Shown here in pieces: positions 23,796 to 32,746 of a stretch of 64,000 bases of DNA. The notes below the pieces were generated by a model. The model saw only the letters and a list, made by a program, of their open reading frames with translations. It was not told the origin of the DNA and did not search any database. The stretch is taken from contig NZ_KB903813.1 in the NCBI RefSeq assembly GCF_000379825.1, positions 138,292 through 202,291 of the forward strand, written 5' to 3'. The DNA comes from Longispora albida DSM 44784. Lineage in GTDB: Bacteria; Actinomycetota; Actinomycetes; Mycobacteriales; Micromonosporaceae. Positions within the stretch are counted from its first letter, which is position 1. Each line of letters begins with the position of its first letter. Made by a program: the position numbers and the translations under genes.

Positions 23796-26651
23796 GTGCG
23801 CATCGGGATCGATCTGGGTACCTCCAACACTGTCGCAGTGCTCCGCTGGCCAGATGGGCGCACCCGCAACCTGCTGTTCGACGGCGGCCCGCTGCTGCCC
23901 TCGGCCATCTTCCGTGACAACAGTGGCGTGCTGCACGTGGGCCGCGACGCGCTCCGGCTCGCAGCCCTCGAACCAGCCCAGTTCGAACCCAACCCCAAGC
24001 GGCTCATCGACCAGCGGACCGTCCTCCTCGGCGACCAGCCCATCCCCGTCGTCGACCTGCTCGCGGCGATCCTGAAGAAAGTCGCGGCCACCGCGCGCGA
24101 AGCAGCCGGAACGCTCCCCGAAGCCGTCCTCACCTACCCGGCAGCCTGGGGCCGGCCCCGCCGCGACGTCCTCGTCGCAGCCGCCGCCCAGGCCGGATGG
24201 CACCACCCCCAGCTCGTACCGGAACCGATCGCCGCCGCCCGGTACTTCACCTCCGTCCTCCGCCAGCCCGTGCCGCCCGGCGGAGCTGTCGCCGTCTTCG
24301 ACGTCGGCGGCGGCACAGTGGACGTCGCGGTGATCGGCGCGGATGGCGACGGTACCGGCCTCACCGTGCTGGGCTCGGGCGGCGTCGCCGATGTCGGCGG
24401 CGTCGACATCGACCACGCGATCATCGAACACCTCGGACGGCTGCTGAGCCCGGCCCACCCGGAGGAGTGGAAACGCCTCATCGGCCCGCAGAACGAGACG
24501 GACAGGCGCAACCGCCGGTTCCTCTGGGAAGACGTCCGCGGCGCGAAGGAGATGCTGTCGCGGACCACCAGCGCACCCCTGCCAATCCCGAGCATCCCCG
24601 GTGCCGTCCACCTGACCAGGGACGAACTCGAACAGCTCGCCACGCCGCTGCTGCTGCCGGCCGTCGCCGCCGCCGAAGAAGTACTCGCGGCGAGCCGCAT
24701 CCCGCGCGACCGGATCACGATCTTCCTCGTGGGCGGGGCGAGCCGCATGCCGGTCGTCGCCCGGCTCCTGCACACCCGCCTCGGCGTCGCGCCGACCGTC
24801 CTCGAACAGCCAGAATTCCCTGTGGCGGAAGGCGCGCTGATGGGCGGCGCGCCGAGCGGGGACCGGAGCCCGGTGCCCGTACTGGGCGCCGCGCCGGCAG
24901 CCGAGGAGCGGGAAACCGACCGGGAGCTGCCGATCTGGCCGGTCGAACCGCCGTTGGCTGTCGCGCCGGTTCCGGTTCCGGGTCCTGTCACTGGTGGGAC
25001 GGTGCCTCTGCCCTCGGGAGGCGGCGCGCCGGTTTCTGGTACTGAGGTTCGCGGGTTTGCGCCGCCAGTGAGTCCGGAAGTCCTTGGTACTGGCGCTCCG
25101 GCGTCTTCGGTGACTGTGCCCGTGGTGGCTGGGGCGCAGACCTCAGCTCCGCCGGTTTCTTCAGTCCCGCCGGCTCAGCAGGTTCCGGGCGGTGGGCATG
25201 CCACGGGAACTCTTTATGGTGTACCGGCTCAGCAGTCCGGACATCCACAGTGGACTCCACCCGTCACGGGACCGCCAGCCCTTCCCGTACCGGGGCCGAG
25301 GAAGCGGAAAGGGCGCGTGGCGTACCCGGTGCTCGCCGGGCTGCTCGTCCTCGCACTGGTGGCAGCCGGAGCCTGGTGGCTCAACCGGGACAAGGCCAAG
25401 GACCAGGGCGACTCCGCCGGATCGGCGACAATCGCGTTCGAGCTGGCAGCGGAGGCGCCGCTCAAGGGCGCCGGCGGCAAGGCCACGAGGCTCGCCACGT
25501 ACGGGGACATCCTGTACCTGGCCAGCCCGGTCGCCAGCGATGTCGAGGTCAGCGCGATCGACCTGCGTACCAGGAAAGAGAAGTGGACCAAGCGCGTCGG
25601 GGGCGGTACCGCGGCGCAGGAGCTGGTAGCGGGGCCGACCGGTGTGCTGGCCCGCGCGACGGACGGGCCGCTGGTGCACTTCGCCGCGGAGAACGGGCAG
25701 CCCACCAGGTACGCGGAAAAGATCGGTAAGGAGGCCGACACGCCGCGCCTGGCCAAGGACCGGGTGGTCCTGATCCGCCAGCAGAACATCACCGGCAGCT
25801 CCACAGCGAACAACGCGCAACTGTGGAGCCTGCCGTGGACACCCAACATCATCCGGCTGTACGCGGTCACCACCTGGGCGGAGGAAGGACGGCCGCTACA
25901 GCTGGACCAGTCGTACACGCAGCAGCCAGCCCACGAACGCCAGCAGCTGCTGATGCTCGACAAGGCGACCGGCGCTCGCCTGATCAACGTGGGGGATGGC
26001 ACGTTCACGCCCTCACCATCCGAGGCCGGATGGTCGTACAGCGACACGTTCCTCGGGTACGGGGACCACATCTTCGTCACGTCGCCAGGTACCGGGAAGA
26101 AGCTGCGGGCCTACAAGACCACCGACCTGCGGAAACCGGTGTGGGAGGCGAGCATCCCGGCCGGCCAGCGGGCGCACTGGCTCAACATCTGCGGCGAGAA
26201 CCTGGTCTGCCTGCTCAGCGGCGACGCCGACGCCAAGGGGAGCACGCAGCTCACCGCGTACGACGTGAAGGGCGGAACTGGGCCGCGCTGGTCCCGGTCG
26301 TTTCCGGCGCTCTCGTGGGTCGCGGCGATCGGCGGCCGGATCGGCGTGAACCACACCGGCGGCGCGGCACTCCTCAACCCGGCGGACGGTACTCCGGTGA
26401 AGTCCTTCCCCACATCGGTGATGATGCGCGCCGACGCCAAGACCGGGATCCTGTTCACGAACACGAACACGAACACGGCCATCAACACGGATGCGGTCGG
26501 CCCGACGACGATCAGCCAGGTTGCCGTGGACTCGCTCACGGTCACCGAGATCGGCAAGGGGAAGGTGCAGGCCAACTCCTGCCTGGCCACCGCCGCGTGG
26601 GTGACGTGCCTGGACAGCAGCAAGTACTACCTGTGGCAGCGCAAGAACTGA
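23796..26651 (+). CDS. Hsp70-type ATPase fused to a membrane helix and PQQ-type beta-propeller
   Basis: A 951-aa paralogue of the protein at 15472. The ATPase half (1-350) has IGIDLGTSNTVAVLRWPDGR, AVFDVGGGTVDVAVIG and IFLVGGASRMPVVARLL. A 150-residue Pro/Val/Gly-rich linker follows, then one membrane helix (VAYPVLAGLLVLALVAAGAW, about 508-528). The outer part of over 400 residues shows repeated strand-turn units (GDILYLASPVASDVEVSAID, GTAAQELVAGPTGVLARATD, YGDHIFVTSPGTGKKLRAYK) like a PQQ/WD-type beta-propeller. GTG 23796 fits the ATPase start exactly. The shared inside with a different outside suggests a modular surface receptor or scaffold, which is inference. Confidence 0.85.
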   Translation: MRIGIDLGTSNTVAVLRWPDGRTRNLLFDGGPLLPSAIFRDNSGVLHVGRDALRLAALEPAQFEPNPKRLIDQRTVLLGDQPIPVVDLLAAILKKVAATAREAAGTLPEAVLTYPAAWGRPRRDVLVAAAAQAGWHHPQLVPEPIAAARYFTSVLRQPVPPGGAVAVFDVGGGTVDVAVIGADGDGTGLTVLGSGGVADVGGVDIDHAIIEHLGRLLSPAHPEEWKRLIGPQNETDRRNRRFLWEDVRGAKEMLSRTTSAPLPIPSIPGAVHLTRDELEQLATPLLLPAVAAAEEVLAASRIPRDRITIFLVGGASRMPVVARLLHTRLGVAPTVLEQPEFPVAEGALMGGAPSGDRSPVPVLGAAPAAEERETDRELPIWPVEPPLAVAPVPVPGPVTGGTVPLPSGGGAPVSGTEVRGFAPPVSPEVLGTGAPASSVTVPVVAGAQTSAPPVSSVPPAQQVPGGGHATGTLYGVPAQQSGHPQWTPPVTGPPALPVPGPRKRKGRVAYPVLAGLLVLALVAAGAWWLNRDKAKDQGDSAGSATIAFELAAEAPLKGAGGKATRLATYGDILYLASPVASDVEVSAIDLRTRKEKWTKRVGGGTAAQELVAGPTGVLARATDGPLVHFAAENGQPTRYAEKIGKEADTPRLAKDRVVLIRQQNITGSSTANNAQLWSLPWTPNIIRLYAVTTWAEEGRPLQLDQSYTQQPAHERQQLLMLDKATGARLINVGDGTFTPSPSEAGWSYSDTFLGYGDHIFVTSPGTGKKLRAYKTTDLRKPVWEASIPAGQRAHWLNICGENLVCLLSGDADAKGSTQLTAYDVKGGTGPRWSRSFPALSWVAAIGGRIGVNHTGGAALLNPADGTPVKSFPTSVMMRADAKTGILFTNTNTNTAINTDAVGPTTISQVAVDSLTVTEIGKGKVQANSCLATAAWVTCLDSSKYYLWQRKN

Positions 26652-26659
26652 CCCCGGTG

Positions 26660-27133
26660 TCAGCGGGGCTGCTCGCCGGCCGCGAACTCGTCGAGCCTGG
26701 CCAGCGCCGAGGCGTACTTGACGCGCAGCCGCTCCTGGGTGGCCGGGCCGAGCTGGGCCAGGCGCTCAGGGCTCGAGTTGTGCATGACGTCGGCGCGCTT
26801 GACAAGAGCCGCGCCGGGGACGGCGACCAGCCGGTCGAGATACTGCTCGTGCGTCTCAGCCCCGGAACGCTTCGTCAGCGCGTCCACCAGCGTCACGACC
26901 TCGGCAGGGATGCCGATCATGACGAGCTCGTCGAGGGTGACGTCGACATCCTCGACGGAGTCGTGGAGGAGCGCGGCGAGCTGCTGGGTGAGGCTGCCAC
27001 CGAGTTCGGCGGTGATCACCGCTACGGCCCGGCAGTGCTGGATGTACGGCTGCCCGGACTTGTCGACCTGGCGGCGGTGCAGAGTGGTGGCGATCGCGTC
27101 TACGGCTTCGAGCGTGTCGAACACCCGGTGCAC
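26660..27133 (-). CDS. HD-domain phosphohydrolase, RelA/SpoT hydrolase-like
   Basis: A 157-aa protein with the HD pattern of (p)ppGpp hydrolase-type domains: DTLEAVDAIATTLHRRQVDK, PYIQHCRAVAVITAELG, AALLHDSVEDVDVTLDEL with the HD pair, and LVKRADVMHNSSPERLAQL matching the KxADxxHN motif. It has no synthetase or ACT part, so it resembles small stand-alone hydrolases. I chose GTG 27133 (VHRVFDTLEAVD) because GGGAGAGG precedes it on the minus strand; the frame stays open further upstream without family-like sequence. Its stop lies nine bases from that of the convergent Hsp70-type gene. Substrate could be (p)ppGpp or another nucleotide. Confidence 0.8.
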   Translation of the reverse strand: MHRVFDTLEAVDAIATTLHRRQVDKSGQPYIQHCRAVAVITAELGGSLTQQLAALLHDSVEDVDVTLDELVMIGIPAEVVTLVDALTKRSGAETHEQYLDRLVAVPGAALVKRADVMHNSSPERLAQLGPATQERLRVKYASALARLDEFAAGEQPR

Positions 27134-27321
27134 GGGCCTCTCCCATCGTCGGCGGCAACCCTGCTGCCGCCCAAGGTACCGGGACGGGGCAGGGCTCGGC
27201 TGACTGTGCTGGAAGCAGGCTGAGAAGCGGAGCTGTCGCGGGGTGGTCGCGGAGCTGGCCGGGAGGGGAGGCCTCCCGGCCAGCGGCGGGTAACTACCGG
27301 TATGGCCGGTGTTCGCTGGTG

Positions 27322-27711
27322 CTACTTGGAGACGTGAGCCAGGACGGTCGCCGGGCCGTTGTTCTCCTTCACGATGTGCAGCACGCCGTGCCAGGCCGCA
27401 CCCGTGTGCGTGTTGTCCTGGGTCCACACCGTCCACGTCTCGCCGGCCTTCACGACCCGGGAACCCGACTCCGGCAGGTTCACCGACGTCTGGTTGTCGT
27501 ACCAGAGCTGGGCGTCCACGTAGATCCGGGAATCTGCGGAGCAGGTCACGCCCCAGCTCGCCGAACGGTTCGCCAGATCCAGGTTGGCGTACGTGGCGGT
27601 GCAGACCGGGCTGTTGGCCTGGGCGGCAGCGGGGGCGGCGAGCAGGGCGGTGGCGGTGAGCGCTGCCGAGCCGAGCACGGCGGCAGCACGCTTCGCGGTC
27701 AGAAGAGCCAT
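27322..27711 (-). CDS. small secreted protein, 129 aa
   Basis: An exported protein of about 100 residues after a signal peptide (LLTAKRAAAVLGSAALTATA, cleavage after AAAQA). The mature part has two Cys (VCTATYAN, GVTCSADS), likely one disulfide, and a beta-rich pattern with many Thr, Trp and Asn (QLWYDNQTSVNLPESGS, ETWTVWTQDNTHTGAAWHG). ATG 27711 follows GGGAGTGAG on the minus strand. Small secreted proteins of this style occur in many actinomycetes, but I cannot name a family or function. Confidence 0.75.
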   Translation of the reverse strand: MALLTAKRAAAVLGSAALTATALLAAPAAAQANSPVCTATYANLDLANRSASWGVTCSADSRIYVDAQLWYDNQTSVNLPESGSRVVKAGETWTVWTQDNTHTGAAWHGVLHIVKENNGPATVLAHVSK

Positions 27712-28432
27712 GATTCTCACTCCCGTATGCATGTCGTGTCCAAAAAGGACAGTGAGATTTCGCAGGTCAGGCGCGCCTTTGATCAAGCTACCTCAGGTTC
27801 TGGTAAATACAAACAAACTTTCCAGTAACTTGCGGTGTGACAATGTCCACTCAGGACTGTGATGGGGTGGGGGAATAGGAGGTGGTGGGGAGGGGTGGGG
27901 TGGTGGCCTGTTTGCTGGCCGGTTGGGGTGGTGGTGATACGGGCTCATTCCGGATCCGCTTCGCTTGCCTTGCCCCGCCTCACCCGGCCTGGTCTGGTCT
28001 GGTCTGGCCCGATCTGGTCACGTTGGTGGGGTGGGGCCCCCTCCCCCTCCCCCCACCCCGCCCTCCGCCCATCCCCAAGCCCCGCCGCCCCACGCGTCTA
28101 CTCACGACGCAGGCTGACGCCCGCCCCGGTGACCAGGTGACTCACGTGCCAACCTGCCATCCGCAGCGCATCCGCTGACCGTGTCGACTCGGCCAGCGCG
28201 CAACAGCCCAAACCATCCGGGCGCCCATCAGGCGCGTGTTCGCCAGAAGCCCCGCCACCAGCCCATCAACGGGCGCCTTCGCCGCCCCAGCCCGGTCATA
28301 AGCTCGGCGACCTGCCCCTGCCTAGCCGCCGTATACCCACCGCCCCTTTCCGCCCGAACTCAGCTCCAGCCCCCGCCCACCTCCACCCCGCCCTCGAATC
28401 CCAGCAACCACCCACACCGGACCTTTCCCGCC
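27712..28432. other. 720-bp region without a convincing gene
   Basis: The part near 27720-27860 is AT-richer and probably holds the promoter of the secreted protein. From 27860 to 28430 the DNA has strong strand asymmetry, first G/T-rich (GGTGGTGGGGAGGGGTGGGG) and then C-rich. The open frames over it give low-complexity Trp/Gly or Pro/Arg peptides and look spurious. Confidence 0.5.
27990..28007 (+). repeat. TGGTC pentamer repeat
   Basis: Three direct copies of TGGTC plus a partial fourth inside the G/T-rich non-coding stretch. No function is apparent. Confidence 0.7.
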
Positions 28433-29032
28433 TTAGCCCTCCCCACCCTGAGCCGCGTCACCCAGAGAACCCTCACCCTGACCTCCGCCACCCTGACCTC
28501 CACCACCCGGATCTCCGCCACCCCGGTTAACCCACCGCTGGGCGTATCCCGAGCTGCCCTCCGGAATAACGCCGAGCCGCTCCAGCCGGGCCGCGATCGC
28601 CCCCTTGCTCCGGCTGAACTCCTGAGCCAGATCCGGCAGCCCGGCTCCCTCCGCGTGCCGGGCCACGAGCCGCAGTTCCTCTGCCTCGGTCCAACGGGCG
28701 AATGCCTGGGGGCTCTTCTTCTTGCGGCGCTCGGCTGGCATCGCGACTCCGCTCGCCTGTGCCGGCCCGAACAGGCGCCCCACCGACCCCACCAGGTCCG
28801 CAGCGATCGGCAGGTCCCCGGGCGGTAGGACACCCTCCAGCCGGAGAACCTCATCGCCCCCCGGGCCTGCTCCCGTCAGCCTGATCTCCAGGCGTTCGTC
28901 CCCGGTGGACACGGCGACAACCTGAAACCGGCGCTCTCCGACCTGATGCTCTCGCCGGAACTCAAGCCGATCCGCGACCAGCACCTGCTGCGCCGAAGTC
29001 TGCGTCTGCATCCGTGTATGCGTCTCAGTCAT
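28433..29032 (-). CDS. Myb/SANT-like helix-turn-helix protein
   Basis: A 199-aa protein. The N-terminal 100 residues form a beta-rich region (DRLEFRREHQVGERRFQVVA, RLEIRLTGAGPGGDEVLRLE). At about 108-155 there is a three-helix unit FARWTEAEELRLVARHAEGA, then LPDLAQEFSRSKGAIAARLE, which matches a SANT/Myb-like fold: Trp-Thr-x-x-E-E start, spaced Leu, and a recognition helix with SKGAIAARL. The last 35 residues are a Gly/Gln/Asp low-complexity tail. A DNA-binding role is inferred. ATG 29032 has no strong ribosome binding site, and no obvious operon partner is seen. Confidence 0.7.
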   Translation of the reverse strand: MTETHTRMQTQTSAQQVLVADRLEFRREHQVGERRFQVVAVSTGDERLEIRLTGAGPGGDEVLRLEGVLPPGDLPIAADLVGSVGRLFGPAQASGVAMPAERRKKKSPQAFARWTEAEELRLVARHAEGAGLPDLAQEFSRSKGAIAARLERLGVIPEGSSGYAQRWVNRGGGDPGGGGQGGGGQGEGSLGDAAQGGEG

Positions 29033-29274
29033 GGCCGGAAATGTAGACGGCGCCTATGACATTTCTTCCTAGATCGCCATTACAACTTCAAAGCTAACGA
29101 AAAACGACACAATGCCAGCTCAAACAGCGATCACTACACCACCATCCGGCCACCTGGGCACCCTCCGCAGACCCTCTCCACTCAGGACTGTGACCTTCCG
29201 CCTTGTCCTGGCGTGTAGGTGCCATGACGATGACCCACGCACACGCACGCGACGGTACCCAAGCGGAGGAGGGC

Positions 29275-29760
29275 ATGGACCACGGCTTCGCCGAGCTCTA
29301 CCGGGCCAACTTCCGTGAACTCTCCGCCCAGCTCTACGTGTACCTGGGCGATCTGCCGGAAGCTCAGGACGCCGTGCAGGAAGCGTTCTGCCGGGCCTGG
29401 GTCAGGTGGGGGCGGATCTCCCGGTACGACGACCCGGTGACGTGGGTGCGCCGGGTCGCCTGGAACCTGGCCACCAGCCGGTTCCGCCGCCTGGTCACGG
29501 CCCGCCGGTACGCGCACCTGCACCGGGAGGAGCCGCACGCCGGCCCGGGTCCCGAACGGGTGGCCCTGATGACCGCGATGGCCGGGATCCCGGCGAATCA
29601 CCGCAAGGCCCTGGTCCTGCACTACCTGGCCGGCTTGCCGGTGGCGGAGATCGCCGAGGCGTGCCGGGTTCGCGAGGGCACCGTCAAGACGTGGCTGTAC
29701 CGCGGGCGCGCAGCGCTGGCCGAAAGGCTCCGCGGTGACGAGAAAGGCGTAAGCGCATGA
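29275..29760 (+). CDS. ECF RNA polymerase sigma factor, SigE family
   Basis: A 161-aa sigma factor with regions 2 and 4 only. Region 2 reads FAELYRANFRELSAQLYVYL, then LPEAQDAVQEAFCRAWVRWG and PVTWVRRVAWNLATSRFRR. Region 4 reads IPANHRKALVLHYLAGLPVA, then EIAEACRVREGTVKTWLYRG. I chose ATG 29275 since GGAGGAGGGC stands directly before it and family members start near here; ATG 29224 would add 17 residues. The next gene overlaps its stop (ATGA), so it is expected to be the cognate regulator. Confidence 0.9.
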   Translation: MDHGFAELYRANFRELSAQLYVYLGDLPEAQDAVQEAFCRAWVRWGRISRYDDPVTWVRRVAWNLATSRFRRLVTARRYAHLHREEPHAGPGPERVALMTAMAGIPANHRKALVLHYLAGLPVAEIAEACRVREGTVKTWLYRGRAALAERLRGDEKGVSA

Positions 29761-30848
29761 AGGACGAGGACTTCGACATCCGGGCGGCGCTCGAATCCGC
29801 CCGCGACGACGTACTGGACGAACGCTCGCCCCACACCCTCGACGGCGTCTCGGCCGCGAAACAGCGGCACCGGACCCGGGTGGTCGCAGCGGCAGCCGTC
29901 GTTCCCATCGCCATCGTGGCTGCGGCCTTCGGTGCAGTGAACCTGCTCCCCGGCTCAGAGCCGACGCCCGGCACCGCTGGCCTCGCGGCCCCGCCCAGCG
30001 CCACCGCAGTCGTCAAGCCGAGCCCGACCCCACCCCCGTCACTGACCTCCACCGCGCCGACCGTGCAGACCACAGTGGACGGTCTGTCTGTGACGGCCCC
30101 CGACAAGGTCCGCGTCGAGCTCATTCTGGGATCCGGCCCCTACAGCGGGAAGCTTCCCGTCACCCTCAAGAACAACGGCTCGAAGCCAACCGGCGCGATG
30201 AAACTCCAGCTCACCAAGGAAACCCCGATCGAGGTCACAGCCAGCCCGGGGTGTACGCGCACCAAGGACTTCATCGAATGCGAGGTGGCCGACCTGCCGC
30301 CCGGCCAGGAACGCAAGCTTGACCTCAACGTCACCATCATGGGCCAGTTCTTCGGCCCGCTGCCGCTCACCGGGAAGGTCGGAGGCCAGTCCTTCGTCAC
30401 CAAGTTCATCGGAGACAAGGGCGAAGCAGAGCGCGGCCAGCTCGACATTTCGCTCGCCGGTCCCAAGGAAGTCACGCTCATACCCAAGGACGGCGGATAT
30501 GAGGGTGTGGTCCGCATGGAGGTATCCGGTATCGCGCCGCAGGCCAGCCCGTACAACGTGGGTTTCGGGGCTGGGGGCTCGTTCGGCTCGATCACTGTGA
30601 CCACGATCAGTGGCCCGTTCCAGCTCGGCCGTAGTTACAAGACAAACAGCGAGCTCGGTGACGAAGTTGACGCATCCCAGCTGATCGGCACGGGGACCGT
30701 GGTCGTCGAGTTGAGGATCCGCGCGACAGGAAAGGTCCGGTACGACCTGGTCTTCCACGCCGGTCCGTCTGAGAAGGCGAACGGCGTCCTCCCGCAGGAC
30801 ACTGACTTCTCCAACAACGAACTACGGGTCGGGATCCGGTACAACTGA
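29757..30848 (+). CDS. membrane partner of the ECF sigma factor, possible anti-sigma
   Basis: A 363-aa single-pass protein overlapping the sigma gene by four bases. The first 40 residues are cytoplasmic and acidic (DFDIRAALESARDDVLDERS), short for a zinc anti-sigma domain and without the HxxxCxxC motif. One membrane helix follows (VVAAAAVVPIAIVAAAFGAV, about 42-62), then a Pro/Thr-rich linker and a 260-residue outer part with beta-sandwich character (YSGKLPVTLKNNGSKPTGAM, GQERKLDLNVTI) and two Cys (PGCTRTKDFIEC). The arrangement fits a transmembrane regulator of the sigma factor, but the extracellular domain is unrecognised and the anti-sigma role is inferred from the operon only. Confidence 0.75.
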   Translation: MKDEDFDIRAALESARDDVLDERSPHTLDGVSAAKQRHRTRVVAAAAVVPIAIVAAAFGAVNLLPGSEPTPGTAGLAAPPSATAVVKPSPTPPPSLTSTAPTVQTTVDGLSVTAPDKVRVELILGSGPYSGKLPVTLKNNGSKPTGAMKLQLTKETPIEVTASPGCTRTKDFIECEVADLPPGQERKLDLNVTIMGQFFGPLPLTGKVGGQSFVTKFIGDKGEAERGQLDISLAGPKEVTLIPKDGGYEGVVRMEVSGIAPQASPYNVGFGAGGSFGSITVTTISGPFQLGRSYKTNSELGDEVDASQLIGTGTVVVELRIRATGKVRYDLVFHAGPSEKANGVLPQDTDFSNNELRVGIRYN

Positions 30849-30874
30849 CCAAGCCCGGTGTGCGTGCTCTGTGT

Positions 30875-31309
30875 TCAGTCCCCGAACCAGGTGAGGATGT
30901 CCCACCCCCACGGGCTCACCGAGGCGGCCACGACGCACGCGTTGGCCGCGACCCCAGCCACCAGCAGGTACCACCACCGGCCGCGCGCCGCACGTTCCGT
31001 GTCGAGAAGGGGTACCGCCGAGGAACCCATGAGGATCAGGCTGCCCAGCCACCCGCAGAGCAGGACGTAGACGTAGGCGGCCATGTCCACCGGTACGAGA
31101 AAGGGCAGGGAAAGGTCTTTCGGGTCGTGGAGCCCGCTGATCAGCTCGGCGTGACTCCCCGCCTCGGCCAGCCCCCGGACGTAACGCAGCACCACGCCCA
31201 CCAGGTACACGAAAGCGATGGCCAGCAGCACAACGGCCCGCACCCGCCCACGCGGCCTGCCCCGAACACCACCCCGCGCCACGCCCGCGCTGTCATCGAT
31301 GACGGTCAT
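30875..31309 (-). CDS. small integral membrane protein, 144 aa
   Basis: Three hydrophobic segments: VRAVVLLAIAFVYLVGVVLR, MAAYVYVLLCGWLGSLILMG and WWYLLVAGVAANACVVAASV. I placed the start at ATG 31309 (MTVIDDSAGVARG); the frame stays open upstream to 31360 but overlaps the divergent C45 gene start. No known family. It runs convergent with the anti-sigma-like gene and divergent from the C45 peptidase gene. Confidence 0.65.
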   Translation of the reverse strand: MTVIDDSAGVARGGVRGRPRGRVRAVVLLAIAFVYLVGVVLRYVRGLAEAGSHAELISGLHDPKDLSLPFLVPVDMAAYVYVLLCGWLGSLILMGSSAVPLLDTERAARGRWWYLLVAGVAANACVVAASVSPWGWDILTWFGD

Positions 31310-31353
31310 GTAGCGCACTCTAATCCGCTGGGCGGCCGGGATAGCCTGGCCGT

Positions 31354-32469
31354 ATGTCACTACCCCTCATCGTCGCCAACGGCACCCCGGCCGAGATCGG
31401 GGCCAGTTACGGCTCGCAGGCCGCTACCCTCATCGCGGGCAATCTCGAGGACTACCGGGCCAAGTTCCGCAACCTCGCAGGCCTTGACTCCGCCGAAGTG
31501 ACCAGGGCCGGCGAGGAGTTCCGGGAGACGACCCGGAAGTTCGTGCCCCGCACCGCCGAGACGCTCGACGCCATCGCCGACGCGGCCGGGATCGCTGTCG
31601 GTGACATCTACGCCCTCAACGCCCGTACGGAGCTGATGCTGGAGGGCAACAAGGTCACCGAGTGCACCGGCCTGGCTGTCCTCCCCGAGCACACGGCCAG
31701 CGGTCACACACTGCTCGGCCAGAACTGGGACTGGTACCCGACCCAGGCCCCCTACACGATTCTCCTCGCCACCCAGGACGAGCGCGGTCACGAGATCCTC
31801 ACCCTCGCTGAGGCTGGCATGCTCGCGAAGGCCGGCCTGAACTCCGCCGGGGTCGGGGTGTGCGTCAACCTGCTGGGCAGCGACCGGGACACCCGTTCGG
31901 GCGGAGTGCCGTACCACGTCCTGATCCGTGCCCTGCTCGACCGTCCGGAAGGGATCTCGGCCGCCCTCACGGTGACCGCGCTACCACGCAGCGTGTCGAT
32001 CAACATGCTGATCGCCACCGGCGGTCCGCACGGCGGCACAGCACTCGACCTCGAACTCGCCCCGGGCGCCGTCGGCCGCCTGTACCCGCGGGACGGCCTG
32101 CTCAGCCACGCGAACCACTTCTCGGCCGACCTCCCGCTGCGCGACCGGGTCGTCACCGACTACGGCGGCTCGACGCTGTTCCGCGAGTTCCGCGTCCGGC
32201 AGGTCACGGCCGACGCCGCGGCCGATCGCAGCGTGTCGGAGAAGGACCTCGTCACGGCGTTCACCGACCACGTCGGCTTCCCGCACTCCGTCTGCAGGCA
32301 CGTGAATCCGTCGGACCCGGAGGAGCTGCACTCGCTGACGGCCAGCTCGGTAGTGATGGACCTCGATGAACGACGCCTCATGATCACGGACGGGCCGCCG
32401 TGTGAACGGGAGTACCGGACGTACTCGCTCGATGGCATCTTCCGGCCCGAGTTTGTTACCAAACCGTAA
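31354..32469 (+). CDS. C45 peptidase / acyl-CoA:6-aminopenicillanate acyltransferase-like
   Basis: A 371-aa Ntn-hydrolase of the C45 group. The pro-segment ends at GNKVTECTGLAVLPE, where cleavage before Cys would free the catalytic nucleophile. Upstream ALNARTELML and downstream GQNWDWYPTQAPYTILLA are hallmark blocks of the family, as is AGLNSAGVGVCVNLL. Fungal members finish penicillin biosynthesis; bacterial members mostly have unknown substrates, such as acyl amides or beta-lactam-like compounds, so the family name should not be read as function. ATG 31354. No secretion signal. It stands alone between a membrane protein and the DUF6230 pair. Confidence 0.88.
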   Translation: MSLPLIVANGTPAEIGASYGSQAATLIAGNLEDYRAKFRNLAGLDSAEVTRAGEEFRETTRKFVPRTAETLDAIADAAGIAVGDIYALNARTELMLEGNKVTECTGLAVLPEHTASGHTLLGQNWDWYPTQAPYTILLATQDERGHEILTLAEAGMLAKAGLNSAGVGVCVNLLGSDRDTRSGGVPYHVLIRALLDRPEGISAALTVTALPRSVSINMLIATGGPHGGTALDLELAPGAVGRLYPRDGLLSHANHFSADLPLRDRVVTDYGGSTLFREFRVRQVTADAAADRSVSEKDLVTAFTDHVGFPHSVCRHVNPSDPEELHSLTASSVVMDLDERRLMITDGPPCEREYRTYSLDGIFRPEFVTKP

Positions 32470-32746
32470 TAACAGGGTTTCCGTCGCCGTGGGTGACCTG
32501 GATCACGGTTGTTTCATCCAGGTTTCCGGCGAATGTCGGGTGGGTTGATTACCGAGCGCTGGCCGGTAACGGGGCGAGGCTACCGGGGAGTGTTACTCGC
32601 TGGTAGCCCCGCCTCTTGTGGTGTGACGAGGATCGCGGCAGCATCGTCGTCACTGGTTGAGTGACCCTCATCACCACCAGACCCCCCGACCCCCACCGCG
32701 CCAGCCTGCCGCCGTGCCGGCGGCGCCATCGCGAGGAGGAAAACTC
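32470..32746. other. intergenic region before the DUF6230/DUF6114 pair
   Basis: No gene is seen. An imperfect inverted repeat with arms GGCGAGGCTACC (32573-32584) and GGTAGCCCCGCC (32602-32613) pairs at 11 of 12 positions and may terminate the C45 transcript or shape the leader of the next operon. Repeated GTAAC/TTACC words lie around it. Confidence 0.45.

Noticed and set aside
27859-28178. Short Trp/Gly- and Pro-rich frames in the 27.9-28.2 kb region
   Set aside because: They follow runs of G or C, have no ribosome binding site, and show no domain-like pattern.
31354-32469. Penicillin biosynthesis enzyme
   Set aside because: The C45 fold is clear, but no beta-lactam pathway genes are near and bacterial members of the family mostly have other or unknown substrates.
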